From assembly GCA_009731375.1 (NCBI GenBank), contig BJOX01000089.1, positions 363,271-403,241 on the forward strand: 39,971 bases of DNA, in the 5' to 3' direction. The position numbers and the translations under genes were made by a program. Source of the DNA: Paulinella micropora (Eukaryota > Cercozoa > Imbricatea > Euglyphida). Under the pieces are notes generated by a model. The model did no database searches. It was not told the origin of the DNA and saw only the letters and a list, made by a program, of their open reading frames with translations. Numbering within the stretch: the first letter of the stretch is position 1; each line of letters starts with the position of its first letter. Below, one piece after another: positions 12,840-19,148 of the stretch.

Positions 12840-13258
12840 AAGTTAGTAGAAGTGCTAGTAGTAGATAGTGTTTGTGTTGACGGAGCGGAGGCCGCTGTGC
12901 GTTGCTGGGTTGTGTGCAGTGTTGTGAGTGCCTTGACGTTATTGTTCATCTGCACGTTGCTGTCAAGAGGATTGTTACGTGCCTTGTTTCATCTCTACAT
13001 GTTGCTGTCGCTACTGCGCTGTCAAAGAAACGGCAACGCAGGCTGCATACTATATATGTATGTATGTATGTATGTATATATGTATGTATGTATGTATGTA
13101 TGTCATACATACATACATAATGTATGTATGTAGAGGAGCAGTCAGCGGATGCTGCAGAGGCCGCAGGCGCAGGCTCCAGGTGATCATACATACATACATA
13201 CATACATACATACATACATACATACATGCATACATACATACATACATGCATATATGCA

Positions 13259-13307
<49 letters not shown>

Positions 13308-13547
13308 CTTTATCTATCTATCTATCTCTTTATCTATCTATCTATCTATCTATGCAGCTCGTTTCTTCTCTCTCCTCGCGTAGGCCTATCCAGTCGCCTG
13401 TATGCCACCAATATCATTTCATCTATCGTATCGTTCTACCTATCTATCCATCTACTGTTTGTCTCTCTCTCCTCTCTGCAGGCCGTTAGCCAGTCGCCCG
13501 CTCCATGCTACAAATATCCTTCTATCCATCCATCTATCTATCTATCC

Positions 13548-13580
<33 letters not shown>

Positions 13581-13838
13581 CTATTTATCGTTCTAAGTAA
13601 AATTACTCGTTCTTTTCCTCTCTCCTCTTTAGGCCGTTAGCCAGTCGCCCTCTTCACGCTGTCAATATCGGACATATCAGCACCAATCTCAGCCAAATCA
13701 AGCGGTCGCTCCCGACCAAGCCGAAAGTGCCGCCTAAGCCTGCACTCAGCAAACTATCAGCCAGCCAGTCAGGCGATGCGGGTAAGTCGATAGGTAGCTA
13801 GATAGATACATACTTCATTTGTCTATCTGTCTATCTAT

Positions 13839-13870
<32 letters not shown>

Positions 13871-13954
13871 CCTACCTACCTACCTATCTACCTACCTATC
13901 TACCTACCTACCTACCTATCTATCTATATATCTATCTATCTGTCTATCTATCTA

Positions 13955-14012
<58 letters not shown>

Positions 14013-14781
14013 ACGAGCCCTGGCCCCGCCTGGTACTAGGGAGCTTTGGTATCGCCTGTATCAGTCCCTTCCGTGCAAACATCACGGCTTAGCTGGGCAT
14101 TGGGTTAACACTTTACCCACAGACTTCTTGGTTGACGAAATCAGAAGCTCCTTTTTTCTGACATTAGTCGATATCTCATCAGTTGATCTCATTACTTACT
14201 CCACGGAGCGAACCAAGGCCACTTGAGGTGTCACTGACCCTCCCTTGGGCTTGGTTTTTTGAAATGGGTGCCATCTGTCGGCAGACAGAGAATTAGGGGA
14301 TGGTGTGGGTGTGCTGGGCCCGTGGTTGGGTGCCTTATGTGTGCCTAGCCATACGCCTATAAGTTACATGCCGAAATAGCGACGGGAAGCACAATCCTGT
14401 TCCCTCAGGGTGCCCTTTCTCGCTTGTTGAGCCCGGAATAAAACCCACAGTGCTCTGTCGGTTTATACTAGACTGTCGAACAGTCTCGAAACTCCATCTG
14501 CTTACTGGGCCCTCTGTAATGGAGGTGGGAGCTCGTTCTGCAAGGGGCGCTTATGGAACGAGCCCTGGCCCCGCCTGGTACTAGGGAGCTTTGGTATCGC
14601 CTGTATCAGTCCCTTCCGTGCAAACATCACGGCTTAGCTGGGCATTGGGTTAATACTTTACCCACAGACTTCCTTGGTTGACGAAATCAGAAGCTCCTTT
14701 TTTCTGACATTAGTCGATATCTCATCTATCTACCTATCTACCTACCTATCTACCTATCTACCTATCTACCTATCTACCTAC

Positions 14782-14867
<86 letters not shown>

Positions 14868-14925
14868 TTATCTAACTATCTATCTATCTATCTATCTACC
14901 TATCTATCTATCTGTCTTCTATCTG

Positions 14926-14962
<37 letters not shown>

Positions 14963-15376
14963 ATGTCTGTCTATCTATCTGTTAGGCAAGGCGCTGCCGG
15001 CGGCGCTCGAGCTGAGCACACGCAGCCAAGAACAACCTACCTACCTACCTACCTACCTAGCTACATATTGGCACAGGCAAGGCGCTGCCGGCGGCGCACG
15101 AGCTGAGCACGCGAAGTAAGGAACGACTGGAAGAGGTAGCTGATCTACTCAGATATGTGTAGTGCGTTTTGTGTGTTATGTGTGTTGATGATATGTATGT
15201 CATCTATGGCACACGAAGTGAGCAGTGTGTCATCGCTGAGCTGGCCTGTGTGTCCCTGTGCAGGACATGCGTTGTGCGCTGTGTGTCATCGCTGAGCTGG
15301 AGGCGCGCTTGGCGGAGGCGACACAGGAACTAGACGCTCGACGCAAACACAACCAACTCCTACCCAACCAACACCG
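1971..15376 (+). CDS. RhoGAP-domain protein, gene of at least 20 small exons in microsatellite introns
   Basis: RhoGAP proteins stimulate GTP hydrolysis by Rho-family GTPases at membranes and the actin cytoskeleton. The domain is recognised from exon peptides in order: [27 protein letters not shown] + [43 protein letters not shown] and [13 protein letters not shown]. These follow the family pattern of GIFR, GE-vDL, VA-LLK-FLRELPEPLiPy, LP-eN, vNkMT-NLA and i-IFp. Proposed exons: 1971-2044, 3302-3418, 3877-3900, 4137-4184, 4416-4473, 4659-4687, 4782-4808, 4984-5067, (missing piece), 7424-7521, 8110-8146, 8451-9050, 9601-9718, 9813-9912, 10458-10503, 11036-11131, 11647-11686, 11776-11926, 12483-12564, 13136-13179, 13633-13781, 15077-15135, 15264-15376. 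Nearly all junctions agree in phase, giving about 730 visible codons. The 20-40 residues holding the FGP motif are not seen and may lie in the gap near 5506-5680. The first and last exons are unknown. Lys and Arg of the LLK-FLR helix and the Asn of HNQLT are kept; the arginine finger is Gln. Confidence 0.75.
2045..3301 (+). repeat. Intron: (CT)n, 640-N gap, 39-nt poly-G, (CATAA)n, two exon echoes
   Basis: CT dinucleotide repeats with CACA interruptions (2062-2303) run into N (2304-2943), then 39 G (2944-2982). A pentanucleotide array of ATAAC/ATTAC units covers 3065-3175. At 3051 and 3208 there are partial copies of the next exon's first bases, each after GTCAG. The second copy extends for more than 30 bp. 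Confidence 0.85.
3302..3418 (+). CDS. RhoGAP exon with the GLF(Q) arginine-finger loop
   Basis: From a GTGTCAG acceptor (3295-3301) to GTG|GTAGAG at 3419: 117 nt, exactly 39 codons, phase 0 at both ends. It encodes [20 protein letters not shown] and then [28 protein letters not shown] aligns with the family's gl-tEGiFR, and GEPV leads to vDL in the next exon. The residue expected to be the catalytic arginine is CAG (Gln). Confidence 0.75.
3419..3876 (+). repeat. Intron: (GA)n/(GATA)n/(AT)n with two copies of the preceding exon's 3' end
   Basis: GA repeats, then GATA arrays (about 3502-3551 and 3613-3700) and an AT array (3720-3751). Copies of the exon end lie at about 3566-3610 (reads [15 protein letters not shown]) and 3777-3819 (reads [13 protein letters not shown]). 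The second is followed by GTATGT at 3820, a better donor than that of the original exon. Splicing from any of the three would keep phase 0. Confidence 0.8.
3877..3900 (+). CDS. RhoGAP microexon of 24 nt (DLNQFGPQ)
   Basis: A perfect acceptor (TTGTCTTGCAG, ending at 3876) and donor (CAG|GTACAT at 3901) flank eight codons in phase 0. DLNQF supplies the vDL-ef stretch that follows GE in RhoGAP domains. The (CATA)n array of the next intron starts at the donor. Confidence 0.7.
4137..4184 (+). CDS. RhoGAP exon with the LLK-FLR helix
   Basis: A 48-nt exon between ACGCAG (ends 4136) and GTATCT (4185). Phase 0 gives [16 protein letters not shown]. It matches the most conserved RhoGAP helix, VA-LLK-FLRELPEPL. 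The Lys and Arg that contact the GTPase are present, and SPP replaces the usual PEP. A 26-bp copy of the exon start with its own CACAG acceptor lies at 4023-4048. The intron between holds CATA and CA arrays. Confidence 0.75.
4416..4473 (+). CDS. RhoGAP exon ([19 protein letters not shown])
   Basis: From TGTAG (ends 4415) to GACG|GTGCAA at 4474: 58 nt, 19 codons plus one base. [10 protein letters not shown] continues the LPEPLiPyelY--F part of the domain. The leftover G combines with the next exon to give Gly. The donor is fair; a later GT near 4499 is an alternative that fits the next exon less well. The 230-bp intron before it is almost pure (GTAT)n followed by (GT)n. Confidence 0.65.
4659..4687 (+). 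CDS. RhoGAP microexon of 29 nt
   Basis: From TGTGTAG (ends 4658) to CCAG|GTCCCA at 4688. With the one base carried over it reads [10 protein letters not shown]. In the next exon this leads into VQSLP, matching the r---l--ll--LP stretch of RhoGAP domains. Both flanking introns are GTAT/GT microsatellite. Confidence 0.6.
4782..4808 (+). CDS. RhoGAP microexon of 27 nt (VQSLPVENK)
   Basis: From TCACCAG (ends 4781) to AAG|GTCTGT at 4809, nine codons in phase 0. VQSLPVENK is the family's l--LP--N stretch. It joins ALFTRLF in the next exon as in LPeeNraLl-yLl. Confidence 0.7.
4984..5067 (+). CDS. RhoGAP exon with the HNQLT motif
   Basis: From CCACGCAG (ends 4983) to CTG|GTCTTC at 5068: 84 nt, 28 codons, phase 0. 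It encodes [17 protein letters not shown] followed by [11 protein letters not shown]. This corresponds to L-yLl--l--va-hs--NkMT--NLA; the conserved Asn is present. Confidence 0.75.
5068..5477 (+). repeat. Intron with (CTAC)n and several echoes of the HNQLTPAHL exon
   Basis: CTAC/CTAT repeats (5070-5170) are followed by degenerate copies of the preceding exon's 3' half at about 5196-5240 (again reads HNQLTPAHL in one frame), 5250-5275 and 5310-5352 (reads [13 protein letters not shown]). Near 5421-5430 the sequence TGTTTTGCCC could encode CFA(P), a possible counterpart of the FGP motif, but no clean splice sites bound it. Confidence 0.65.
5478..5705 (+). other. Assembly gap between two poly-C runs
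   Basis: C run 5478-5505, N 5506-5680, C run 5681-5705. The missing RhoGAP segment (FGP region) should lie between 5067 and 7424, and this gap is one place it could be. Confidence 0.9.
5706..7423 (+). repeat. Long intron: CT, AT, (GATA)n, 900-bp (GTCT)n, (CA)n, (CATA)n
   Basis: CT/CTTT and AT repeats (5706-5800), (GATG/GATA)n (5872-5972), then about 910 bp of GTCT-type repeats with CCGT and GTGT variants (5985-6900). CA arrays follow (6985-7090), then CATA arrays (7120-7140 and 7217-7415). A unique patch at 6900-6985 and another at 7155-7200 show no clear exon. Open frames here are repeat artefacts. Confidence 0.85.
7424..7521 (+). CDS. RhoGAP exon: end of the domain ([13 protein letters not shown])
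   Basis: From ATACAG|G (acceptor ends 7423) to CCG|GTAGGT at 7522: 98 nt, 32 codons plus two bases. [18 protein letters not shown] is the usual RhoGAP C-terminal helix (v--Li-n---iFp). If the donor were not used, TAG at 7523-7525 would stop the frame two codons later. The phase match to 8110 favours splicing. Confidence 0.65.
7522..8109 (+). repeat. Intron with two echoes, (AACAT)n and a CTAT-to-CTAC-to-CTGC array
   Basis: Degraded copies of the 7424-7521 exon's second half lie at about 7594-7672 and 7722-7768. They keep ACGCGCTGATTTT and/or GCGCAGCC blocks but are frameshifted. Pentamer repeats (ATAAC/GTAAC) fill the spaces and 7795-7872. Positions 7884-8105 are CTAT repeats that turn into CTAC and then CTGC units. 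Confidence 0.75.
8110..8146 (+). CDS. Exon of 37 nt ([12 protein letters not shown])
   Basis: Acceptor AACTAG ends at 8109; donor CTGCAG|GTTGCT at 8147. One base completes the codon from 7521, then 12 codons end in phase 0, which suits the large exon at 8451. No known motif. Confidence 0.5.
8147..8450 (+). repeat. Intron: (CA)n, (AT)n
   Basis: CA repeats with CGCA variants (8154-8310), then AT/TTTATA repeats (8311-8396). About 50 bp of unique sequence ends in the GTTATGTTAG acceptor. Confidence 0.85.
8451..9050 (+). CDS. Largest exon: acidic, Pro/Gln-rich region with an RRxSxS motif
   Basis: Exactly 200 codons in phase 0 from GTTAG (ends 8450) to CTT|GTACAC at 9051. The first part is acidic ([25 protein letters not shown]). 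Next comes a basic serine motif, [14 protein letters not shown], a typical target for basophilic kinases or 14-3-3 binding (inference). Then follow [18 protein letters not shown] and a serine-rich stretch. GC content is far above the surrounding repeats. If the donor is skipped, the frame stops four codons later at 9063. The region is probably a disordered regulatory tail after the RhoGAP domain. Confidence 0.75.
9051..9600 (+). repeat. Intron: (CATA)n arrays, one echo of the exon end and two echoes of the next exon
   Basis: Positions 9025-9130 (exon end plus intron start) recur in degraded form at about 9199-9320, sharing the block ending CACAATGATTAACATAGAT. Echoes of the next exon (GTACCA-GAGCACAA- pattern) follow acceptor-like AG at about 9380-9412 and 9473-9500. 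CATA repeats fill the rest. Confidence 0.8.
9601..9718 (+). CDS. Exon: [11 protein letters not shown] plus Pro/Ala-rich segment
   Basis: From TGCACTCCAG (ends 9600) to GCCG|GTCTGC at 9719: 118 nt, 39 codons plus one base. After [13 protein letters not shown] it is [16 protein letters not shown], a poly-proline stretch able to bind SH3-type partners (inference). Confidence 0.65.
9813..9912 (+). CDS. Exon: Ser/Ala/Pro-rich segment
   Basis: Acceptor CTGGCAG ends at 9812 after a CT-rich tract. The G carried over plus CT gives Ala, then [20 protein letters not shown] and PTRSRSQQT. Ends ACCAG|GTTGGC at 9913 with two bases over. The 94-bp intron before it is a (CT)n array, which also serves as a long polypyrimidine tract. 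Confidence 0.65.
9913..10457 (+). repeat. Intron: (GATT)n/(GGTT)n with one exon echo
   Basis: GATT, GGTT and GGATT repeats fill most of it. At about 10283-10335 there is a degraded copy of the next exon and its upstream GGCTG-rich tract. Confidence 0.8.
10458..10503 (+). CDS. Exon before a GC-AG intron ([15 protein letters not shown])
   Basis: Acceptor TTGTCAG ends at 10457. One base completes Ser, then 15 codons end at AAG|GCAAGC (10504). AAG|GCAAG is the classic form of the GC donor class, and the next exon continues in phase 0. Confidence 0.65.
10504..11035 (+). repeat. GC-AG intron: (GATA)n and (GATT)n
   Basis: GATC/GATA repeats (10508-10600) are followed by about 400 bp of GATT/GGTT/GCTT repeats, ending in TTGCTTGACAG. 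Confidence 0.85.
11036..11131 (+). CDS. Exon: charged coiled-coil segment
   Basis: 96 nt, 32 codons, phase 0 at both ends; acceptor GACAG (ends 11035), donor GTG|GTCTGT at 11132. It encodes [20 protein letters not shown] and [12 protein letters not shown], very likely alpha-helical and coiled-coil forming. Confidence 0.7.
11132..11646 (+). repeat. Intron: 500-bp (GTAT)n array
   Basis: GTAT with GTAA, GCAT and GTAC variants (11146-11640), ending TGTATCGCAG. The long open frames through it are artefacts. Confidence 0.9.
11647..11686 (+). CDS. Exon: [13 protein letters not shown]
   Basis: From CGCAG (ends 11646) to GTACGT at 11687, with one base over. This donor lets the next exon stay open. 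The nearby GTGTAC at 11685 would run into a TAG in the next exon. A short (CTAT)n intron follows (11692-11762). Confidence 0.55.
11776..11926 (+). CDS. Exon: Ala/Gly/Pro-rich low-complexity segment
   Basis: Acceptor TTATGCAG ends at 11775. With the carried base it reads [20 protein letters not shown] and then Ala/Gly-rich sequence to GLPPEAAT, ending GCGAC|GTACCC at 11927 (two bases over). The donor is moderate; the frame stays open into the following (CT)n tract, so the 3' end is uncertain. Confidence 0.5.
11927..12482 (+). repeat. Intron: (CT)n, CTTT-rich pyrimidine tract, (GTT)n
   Basis: CT repeats (11960-12027), a unique patch with no clear exon (12030-12260), about 170 bp of TTCTTT-type pyrimidines (12262-12428), then GTT repeats ending in the TTGTCTTAG acceptor. 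Confidence 0.8.
12483..12564 (+). CDS. Possible exon ([20 protein letters not shown])
   Basis: The acceptor at 12482 is good. One base completes the codon left by 11926, then the frame is open. The donor is doubtful; GTAGCC at 12565 would leave phase 0, which fits an acceptor at 13135. The rest of this stretch could be intron. Confidence 0.4.
12565..13135 (+). repeat. Intron: (TAG)n trinucleotide array and a short unique region
   Basis: A (TAG/TAGT)n array spans about 12601-12860. From 12870 to 13050 lies unique sequence with a twice-repeated TGTTGCTGTC block. It is open in several frames, but no exon there fits the flanking phases. A (GTAT)n array follows to 13130. Confidence 0.75.
13136..13179 (+). 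CDS. Exon: [14 protein letters not shown]
   Basis: Acceptor AG at 13134-13135 (or the TAG at 13131-13133, depending on the upstream phase); donor TCCAG|GTGATC at 13180 with two bases over. The two bases join G at 13633 to give Arg. A (CATA)n array begins 7 bp after the donor. Confidence 0.55.
13180..13632 (+). repeat. Intron: (CATA)n, (CTAT)n and two echoes of the next exon
   Basis: CATA (13186-13250) and CTAT (13258-13355) arrays. Copies of the next exon's first 40-45 bp start at 13384 (after GCGTAG) and 13492 (after CTCTGCAG). Both run into new CTAT arrays. The second begins with the same GCCGTTAGCCAGTCGCCC as the real exon. Confidence 0.85.
13633..13781 (+). CDS. Exon: KPKVPPKP proline motif
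   Basis: Acceptor CTTTAG ends at 13632; donor GCGG|GTAAGT at 13782 is the best donor in the window. 149 nt: G completes Arg, then [40 protein letters not shown] and LSASQSGDA, one base over. [10 protein letters not shown] is a candidate SH3 ligand (inference). Confidence 0.75.
13782..15076 (+). repeat. Intron with (CTAT)n arrays, a direct-repeat insert and an exon echo
   Basis: CTAT/CTAC arrays fill 13824-14011 and 14725-14980, split by the insert at 14012-14726. An echo of the next exon (14986-15032, after GTTAG) keeps about 45 bp including GCAAGGCGCTGCCGGCGGCG. A short CTAC array precedes the real acceptor. Confidence 0.85.
14012..14726. mobile_element. 715-bp insert with 169/170-bp terminal direct repeats (TRIM-like candidate)
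   Basis: The segment 14012-14180 recurs at 14557-14726 with two visible differences (one transition, one extra base). Between the copies are 376 bp of unrelated unique sequence without an open frame of note. The whole interrupts a (CTAT)n array, so target-site duplication cannot be read. Short terminal repeats around a small non-coding core recall TRIM-type non-autonomous LTR elements. However, the ends are not TG..CA and no clear primer-binding site or polypurine tract is seen. A tandem duplication of a larger unit is the alternative. Confidence 0.5.
15077..15135 (+). CDS. Exon: [20 protein letters not shown]
   Basis: Acceptor GGCACAG ends at 15076; donor GAAGAG|GTAGCT at 15136. With the base carried over from 13781 it reads in frame to phase 0. 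Its C-terminal half is charged and continues into the coiled-coil exon that follows. Confidence 0.65.
15264..15376 (+). CDS. Last recognised exon: coiled-coil segment
   Basis: Acceptor CCTGTGCAG ends at 15263. Phase 0 gives [20 protein letters not shown] followed by [17 protein letters not shown]; the heptad-like spacing of leucines suggests a coiled coil. The proposed end is CACCG|GTCTCG at 15377. A copy of the TGTGTCATCGCTGAGCTGG block lies just upstream at 15219-15237. The gene's true 3' end is not identified. Confidence 0.6.
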
Positions 15377-15449
15377 GTCTCGCACATCCAGAAACATACA
15401 TTACATATATATATATATATCTATATATATATATATATGAACGTCTCTA

Positions 15450-15483
<34 letters not shown>

Positions 15484-16430
15484 AAAACACCGGTCGACAG
15501 CCAGCGACATAATACATTGCCTGATAATAAAGATCCATACACGTCTACCAACAATCAGCAACTACGCAGCCAAGGCGCGTCGCATATGCATACCTCGCAG
15601 CCAGCTACATACATGCGTACTTAGGAAGAAAAAGATAAAGACATGCAGACCAACAAACAGCAAGAGCCCAGCCAACACCGTTTAAACTCACCTACATGCG
15701 CGCACATACTCAAAAATAAAGATAGATACAGACATACCAACAACTTGAAATAGCCTCAACCAGCAGCGGTTGCAGCCCCGCCCCGACATACATTTATACT
15801 GTACGTAGGTGTGTGTGTATGTATGTATGTATGTATGTATGCATGTATGCATGTATGCATGTGTAGGTATTTTATATGTAGGTATGAAATCCTGTTTGCG
15901 ATTTGCACCATCTTATCTTTTAATCTATTTCATTGGTCAAGCTAGCTGGGCTATCTAAGCAATCACGGCGGGCTGTGGCTTGTTGGTGTGTTGGTTTGCT
16001 TGGTTGGCCAGGTTCGTCCCTGTTGCCAGCAAGGATTACACGCAAGGGTGGTGACGCAGGCCGAATCCCTGCACCAATCCAAAATTTATCAAGTGTTGAA
16101 GCAAGCACTCCACAACCATCGCTCGTGCGCTGTGCTAAAGGAAGCCAGATCCATGCACCAACCAACGCGTGCGCTGTGCTAAAGGAAGCCAGAGCGTCAA
16201 CCAATCCTTGCCTGCTGGCCTGGCCACACCCATTCTTACATCATCATCCATGCATTTCGGCTTGGGGCGCAAAAAGAGCCACTCCAGGCCAGCTTTCTCT
16301 GCCACCGCAGGCCAGCTTTCTCTGGCATTGGTGGCTCTTTTGCACCCGAAGCCCAAATTTTTAGATAGTATAGTAAAAGCTCGAGCTGGGGTTACGGCAG
16401 TTAAATATTGCTTATGCGATCTTCGCAACT
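15377..16430. other. Mostly unrecognised sequence with small repeats
   Basis: AT and GTCT arrays (15405-15483) and a short GTAT array (15809-15864). Degenerate copies of a CACCGGT/AGCCAGC block around 15485 and 15665 may be echoes of a 3' exon. At 16124-16149 and 16168-16193 a 26-bp block (GTGCGCTGTGCTAAAGGAAG core) is repeated. Around 16263-16350 arms containing AAAAGAGCCAC and GTGGCTCTTTT form an imperfect inverted repeat, with GGCCAGCTTTCTCTG repeated inside. Several 60-140-codon open frames exist but show no recognisable protein. Confidence 0.6.
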
Positions 16431-16725
16431 CCCGATCCCCCCAAAGCCATTCTATCTGTCCTATCTGTCCTGTCTGTTCTATCTATTCTATCTGATCTAT
16501 CTGTTCTATCCGATCTATCTATTCTATCTTTTCTATCTATTTTATCTGTTCTATCTGTCCTATCTGTTCTATCTGTTCTATCTAATATATCTATTCTATC
16601 TATTCTATCTGTTCTATCTGTTCTATCTGTTCTATCAGTTCTATCTGTTCTATCCGATCTACCTGTTATATCTATTCTATCGATTCTTTCCATTCTTTCC
16701 ATTCTATCTGTCTATCCACCCACCC
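16431..16725. repeat. CTATCTGTT-type pyrimidine-rich array
   Basis: Degenerate CTATCTGTTCTATCTATT units run from about 16450 to 16710. Both strands are open for long stretches because of the repeat. Confidence 0.85.
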
Positions 16726-17557
16726 ACCCCTTCCACCTTTCCCCACCCTAAGCCATCTCATGATCTCATGCAGTCCCTGCTCTTGTGACCAACTGCCCTC
16801 TATCATACTGCCTGGTTTGAACTCCCTCCAAGCAAGTGCGCATTTTCCATGCCAGTATGTCTCTTTCTGCATGCAGCAAATCATTCCGTGCAGTCAAATC
16901 AGGGAGATGGCTTGAGTCATTCGATTCCTTCATCAGATAATAATGTGGGTGCTCAGCTCTCCAGTCAGATTTCTTGTACATTAGCATAACTGTGTCATGG
17001 AAGCTGCGACTCGTGGGAATGAACAGATGGTTACACTTGAAGCGATGGGAATCTCATTCAATCATGATCGCCGGTGCCAGTATGTGCTTTTGGTTCGACG
17101 ACAGAGTTCAACCAAAACCAATGAGACTCTTATGTGGCAACTTCGCGGCGGGCAGATGGCTTCATTGGAACGTCCGGCCTGAGTCAGACTCAAGCATGCA
17201 AGTAGGTGGAAATATTAACAAGTATTAATACTAGTACAACTTGAACTTAAACTTAACTTGATATGATTTTTACGCAAGCTGTGTTAATACAATACTTGCC
17301 ACTCGTCACTAGTAAAGCTGAGTAGGAGTTGAGCAGAAGAGATAAAATGGAAGAGGTATCAATATCAAGATATACAAAACTTGAATGACTCTTGAAGTGT
17401 AAACTTGAAAAAAAAAAGTTGAAAAAAAAACAGATTCAGGGTCATGCCGGGCCGGCCGCGCCAGAGACCCGGTCACGGTGCAGCCTAAGTTTAACGTCAT
17501 GCCGAGGTAACTTGACTGGCAATATTGAATACTATTATAATGATACGGTTGTCGTTG
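16726..17557. other. Unique sequence upstream of retrotransposon copy A
   Basis: No simple repeat and no recognised gene. Two overlapping + strand frames (16974-17228 and 16997-17182) are open for 60-84 codons without a known motif. A-rich and AT-rich sequence (17200-17430) precedes the LTR. This stretch could be older, decayed element sequence. Confidence 0.5.
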
Positions 17558-17591
17558 TGTAACACTCACCGTATCATAGTACTACATCGTA

Positions 17592-17865
17592 TTGCTGTTG
17601 ACATTCAAGACAACAAAAAAAATTAATTTTTCTGTTTTGGTTGGAATTTCAGTTTTGGTTGGAATTTTGATTTTAGGCGAAAATTTGAATTTTTCAAATT
17701 AACGGCTATATTCGTCCGCAAAATATCGTAAATTTTCGCGAAATGTTACCGTTAAATTTGAAAATTTGAATTTTTGTCACAAAAATGAAAAACCGTCACA
17801 AAAATGAAAATCTGACACAAAAATGAAAAACTAATTTTTGTTGTTGTCTTGAATGTCAACAGCAA
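17592..17865. mobile_element. Nested 274-bp MITE, Tc1/mariner-like
   Basis: The element starts TTGCTGTTGACATTCAAGAC and ends with its reverse complement. The inverted repeats match perfectly over 25 bp and imperfectly to about 35 bp. TA occurs on both sides (17590-17591 and 17866-17867). The 3' LTR at 26411 lacks the element at the matching site. It has no open frame; the interior is AT-rich with repeated CACAAAAATGAAAA and TTTTGGTTGGAATTT blocks. TA target and short terminal repeats suggest mobilisation by a Tc1/mariner-type transposase encoded elsewhere. Confidence 0.85.
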
Positions 17866-19148
17866 TATTTACGCTATTAGGATTTACGGGAATTTACTCG
17901 TGGAAGTAATTTCTTGTTATTAAATGTATTTTAAGATGAATTCTTATTACATTTCCGGTTCTGATTAATACATCCGGTTTTAACGTGGTTTTAGGATATG
18001 GAATATGAGAAGAAAGCTGGGATGCTTGGATCTCATAGGACCTTAAAACCTACATCTAACACGTAACCGTTTACCGGAGTGGAGAAGGTTTTCAGGATGC
18101 AGATTACATGATTATGTAGCATCCATATTGAATAATCTCCCACATTAATAGCGTTGACCCGATCCTTCTACATCATATGTAGTAACCGTTTGAAGTTTTG
18201 GAAAAAAGGTCACGGAAATTCCGTGAAATTTGGCATTTTCCCGTGACTGGGAATTTATGGCTAAATAAGGGAAATTGCACTTATGGGTTGTTGTTTGGGG
18301 TATGTTTTGGCATTTGTGCAGGTTACGGACGTAACGAAACGTGTTGACCCTGTCAAAGGGACACTCCGTTTTTAACGGTTTTTCCTTCTGACTTGTTGTT
18401 TGGGTTCAGACTTGACTTTCCTTTCTACTTTAGAAGTGGAGGTTAGTTCTGAACCCGTTGTGTTCAACGTTATTATTAAATTCCTTTTATTATTGAGCTC
18501 GTAAGGGTAAGACCTCCGGTCTTATCTAATACATTTGGAGTCCCTGTGTCTTTTTCGAACTCATAAATTTTGGAATTTGGAACGACACACTCTCTGGGGA
18601 CAATCAGTCACTGTTGTTGACTGTGTCTTGGTGAGAGTGTCAAGTAGCTTCTCAACTATCAGTACGCTGTACTGGTCGTGTGAGATAGTGCTTGCAGTCG
18701 TCTCGGGCAAGGGAAACTACAGGTGGTAAGGGGGGTTTTGGAGAAACAGGGAAGAACCCTGATCTCCAAACTTGGACCTTGACACCTAGGAGGTCAACAT
18801 GTCAGCGATACTGGGTTTGGTGCTGACTTTGACCCATGGTATGTTTGTTTCGTTTAGCCTGGTGCTCTCTCATGGTTAGTTGAGTGAGAAGCACAGGTGG
18901 TTGAACTGGTCTGCTGTGGAAGATGTCTGCAGCTGGTGCAGGGAAGGACCCATTATGCGCCTAGCAGGCAGTGTCAGAGCGGCCAGCAATCATTATGGGA
19001 AAGAAGCATGCATTGTGTCTCTCTGTGGGAGGATGTGAGCTGGCGTGTTGTCTCTCTTTTCTCTCCTGTTGTGAGTGGAAGGGAGAGCATAGCTCTTTTA
19101 TTTATTTTTTTATCTGGGATGAGAGAGGGTGCATGTCTTTCTTCTCTA

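Noticed and set aside
14012-14726. Possible small nuclear RNA or tRNA-derived gene in the 170-bp repeat
   Set aside because: No A-box/B-box pair, no Sm site with flanking stems and no known RNA signature could be recognised.
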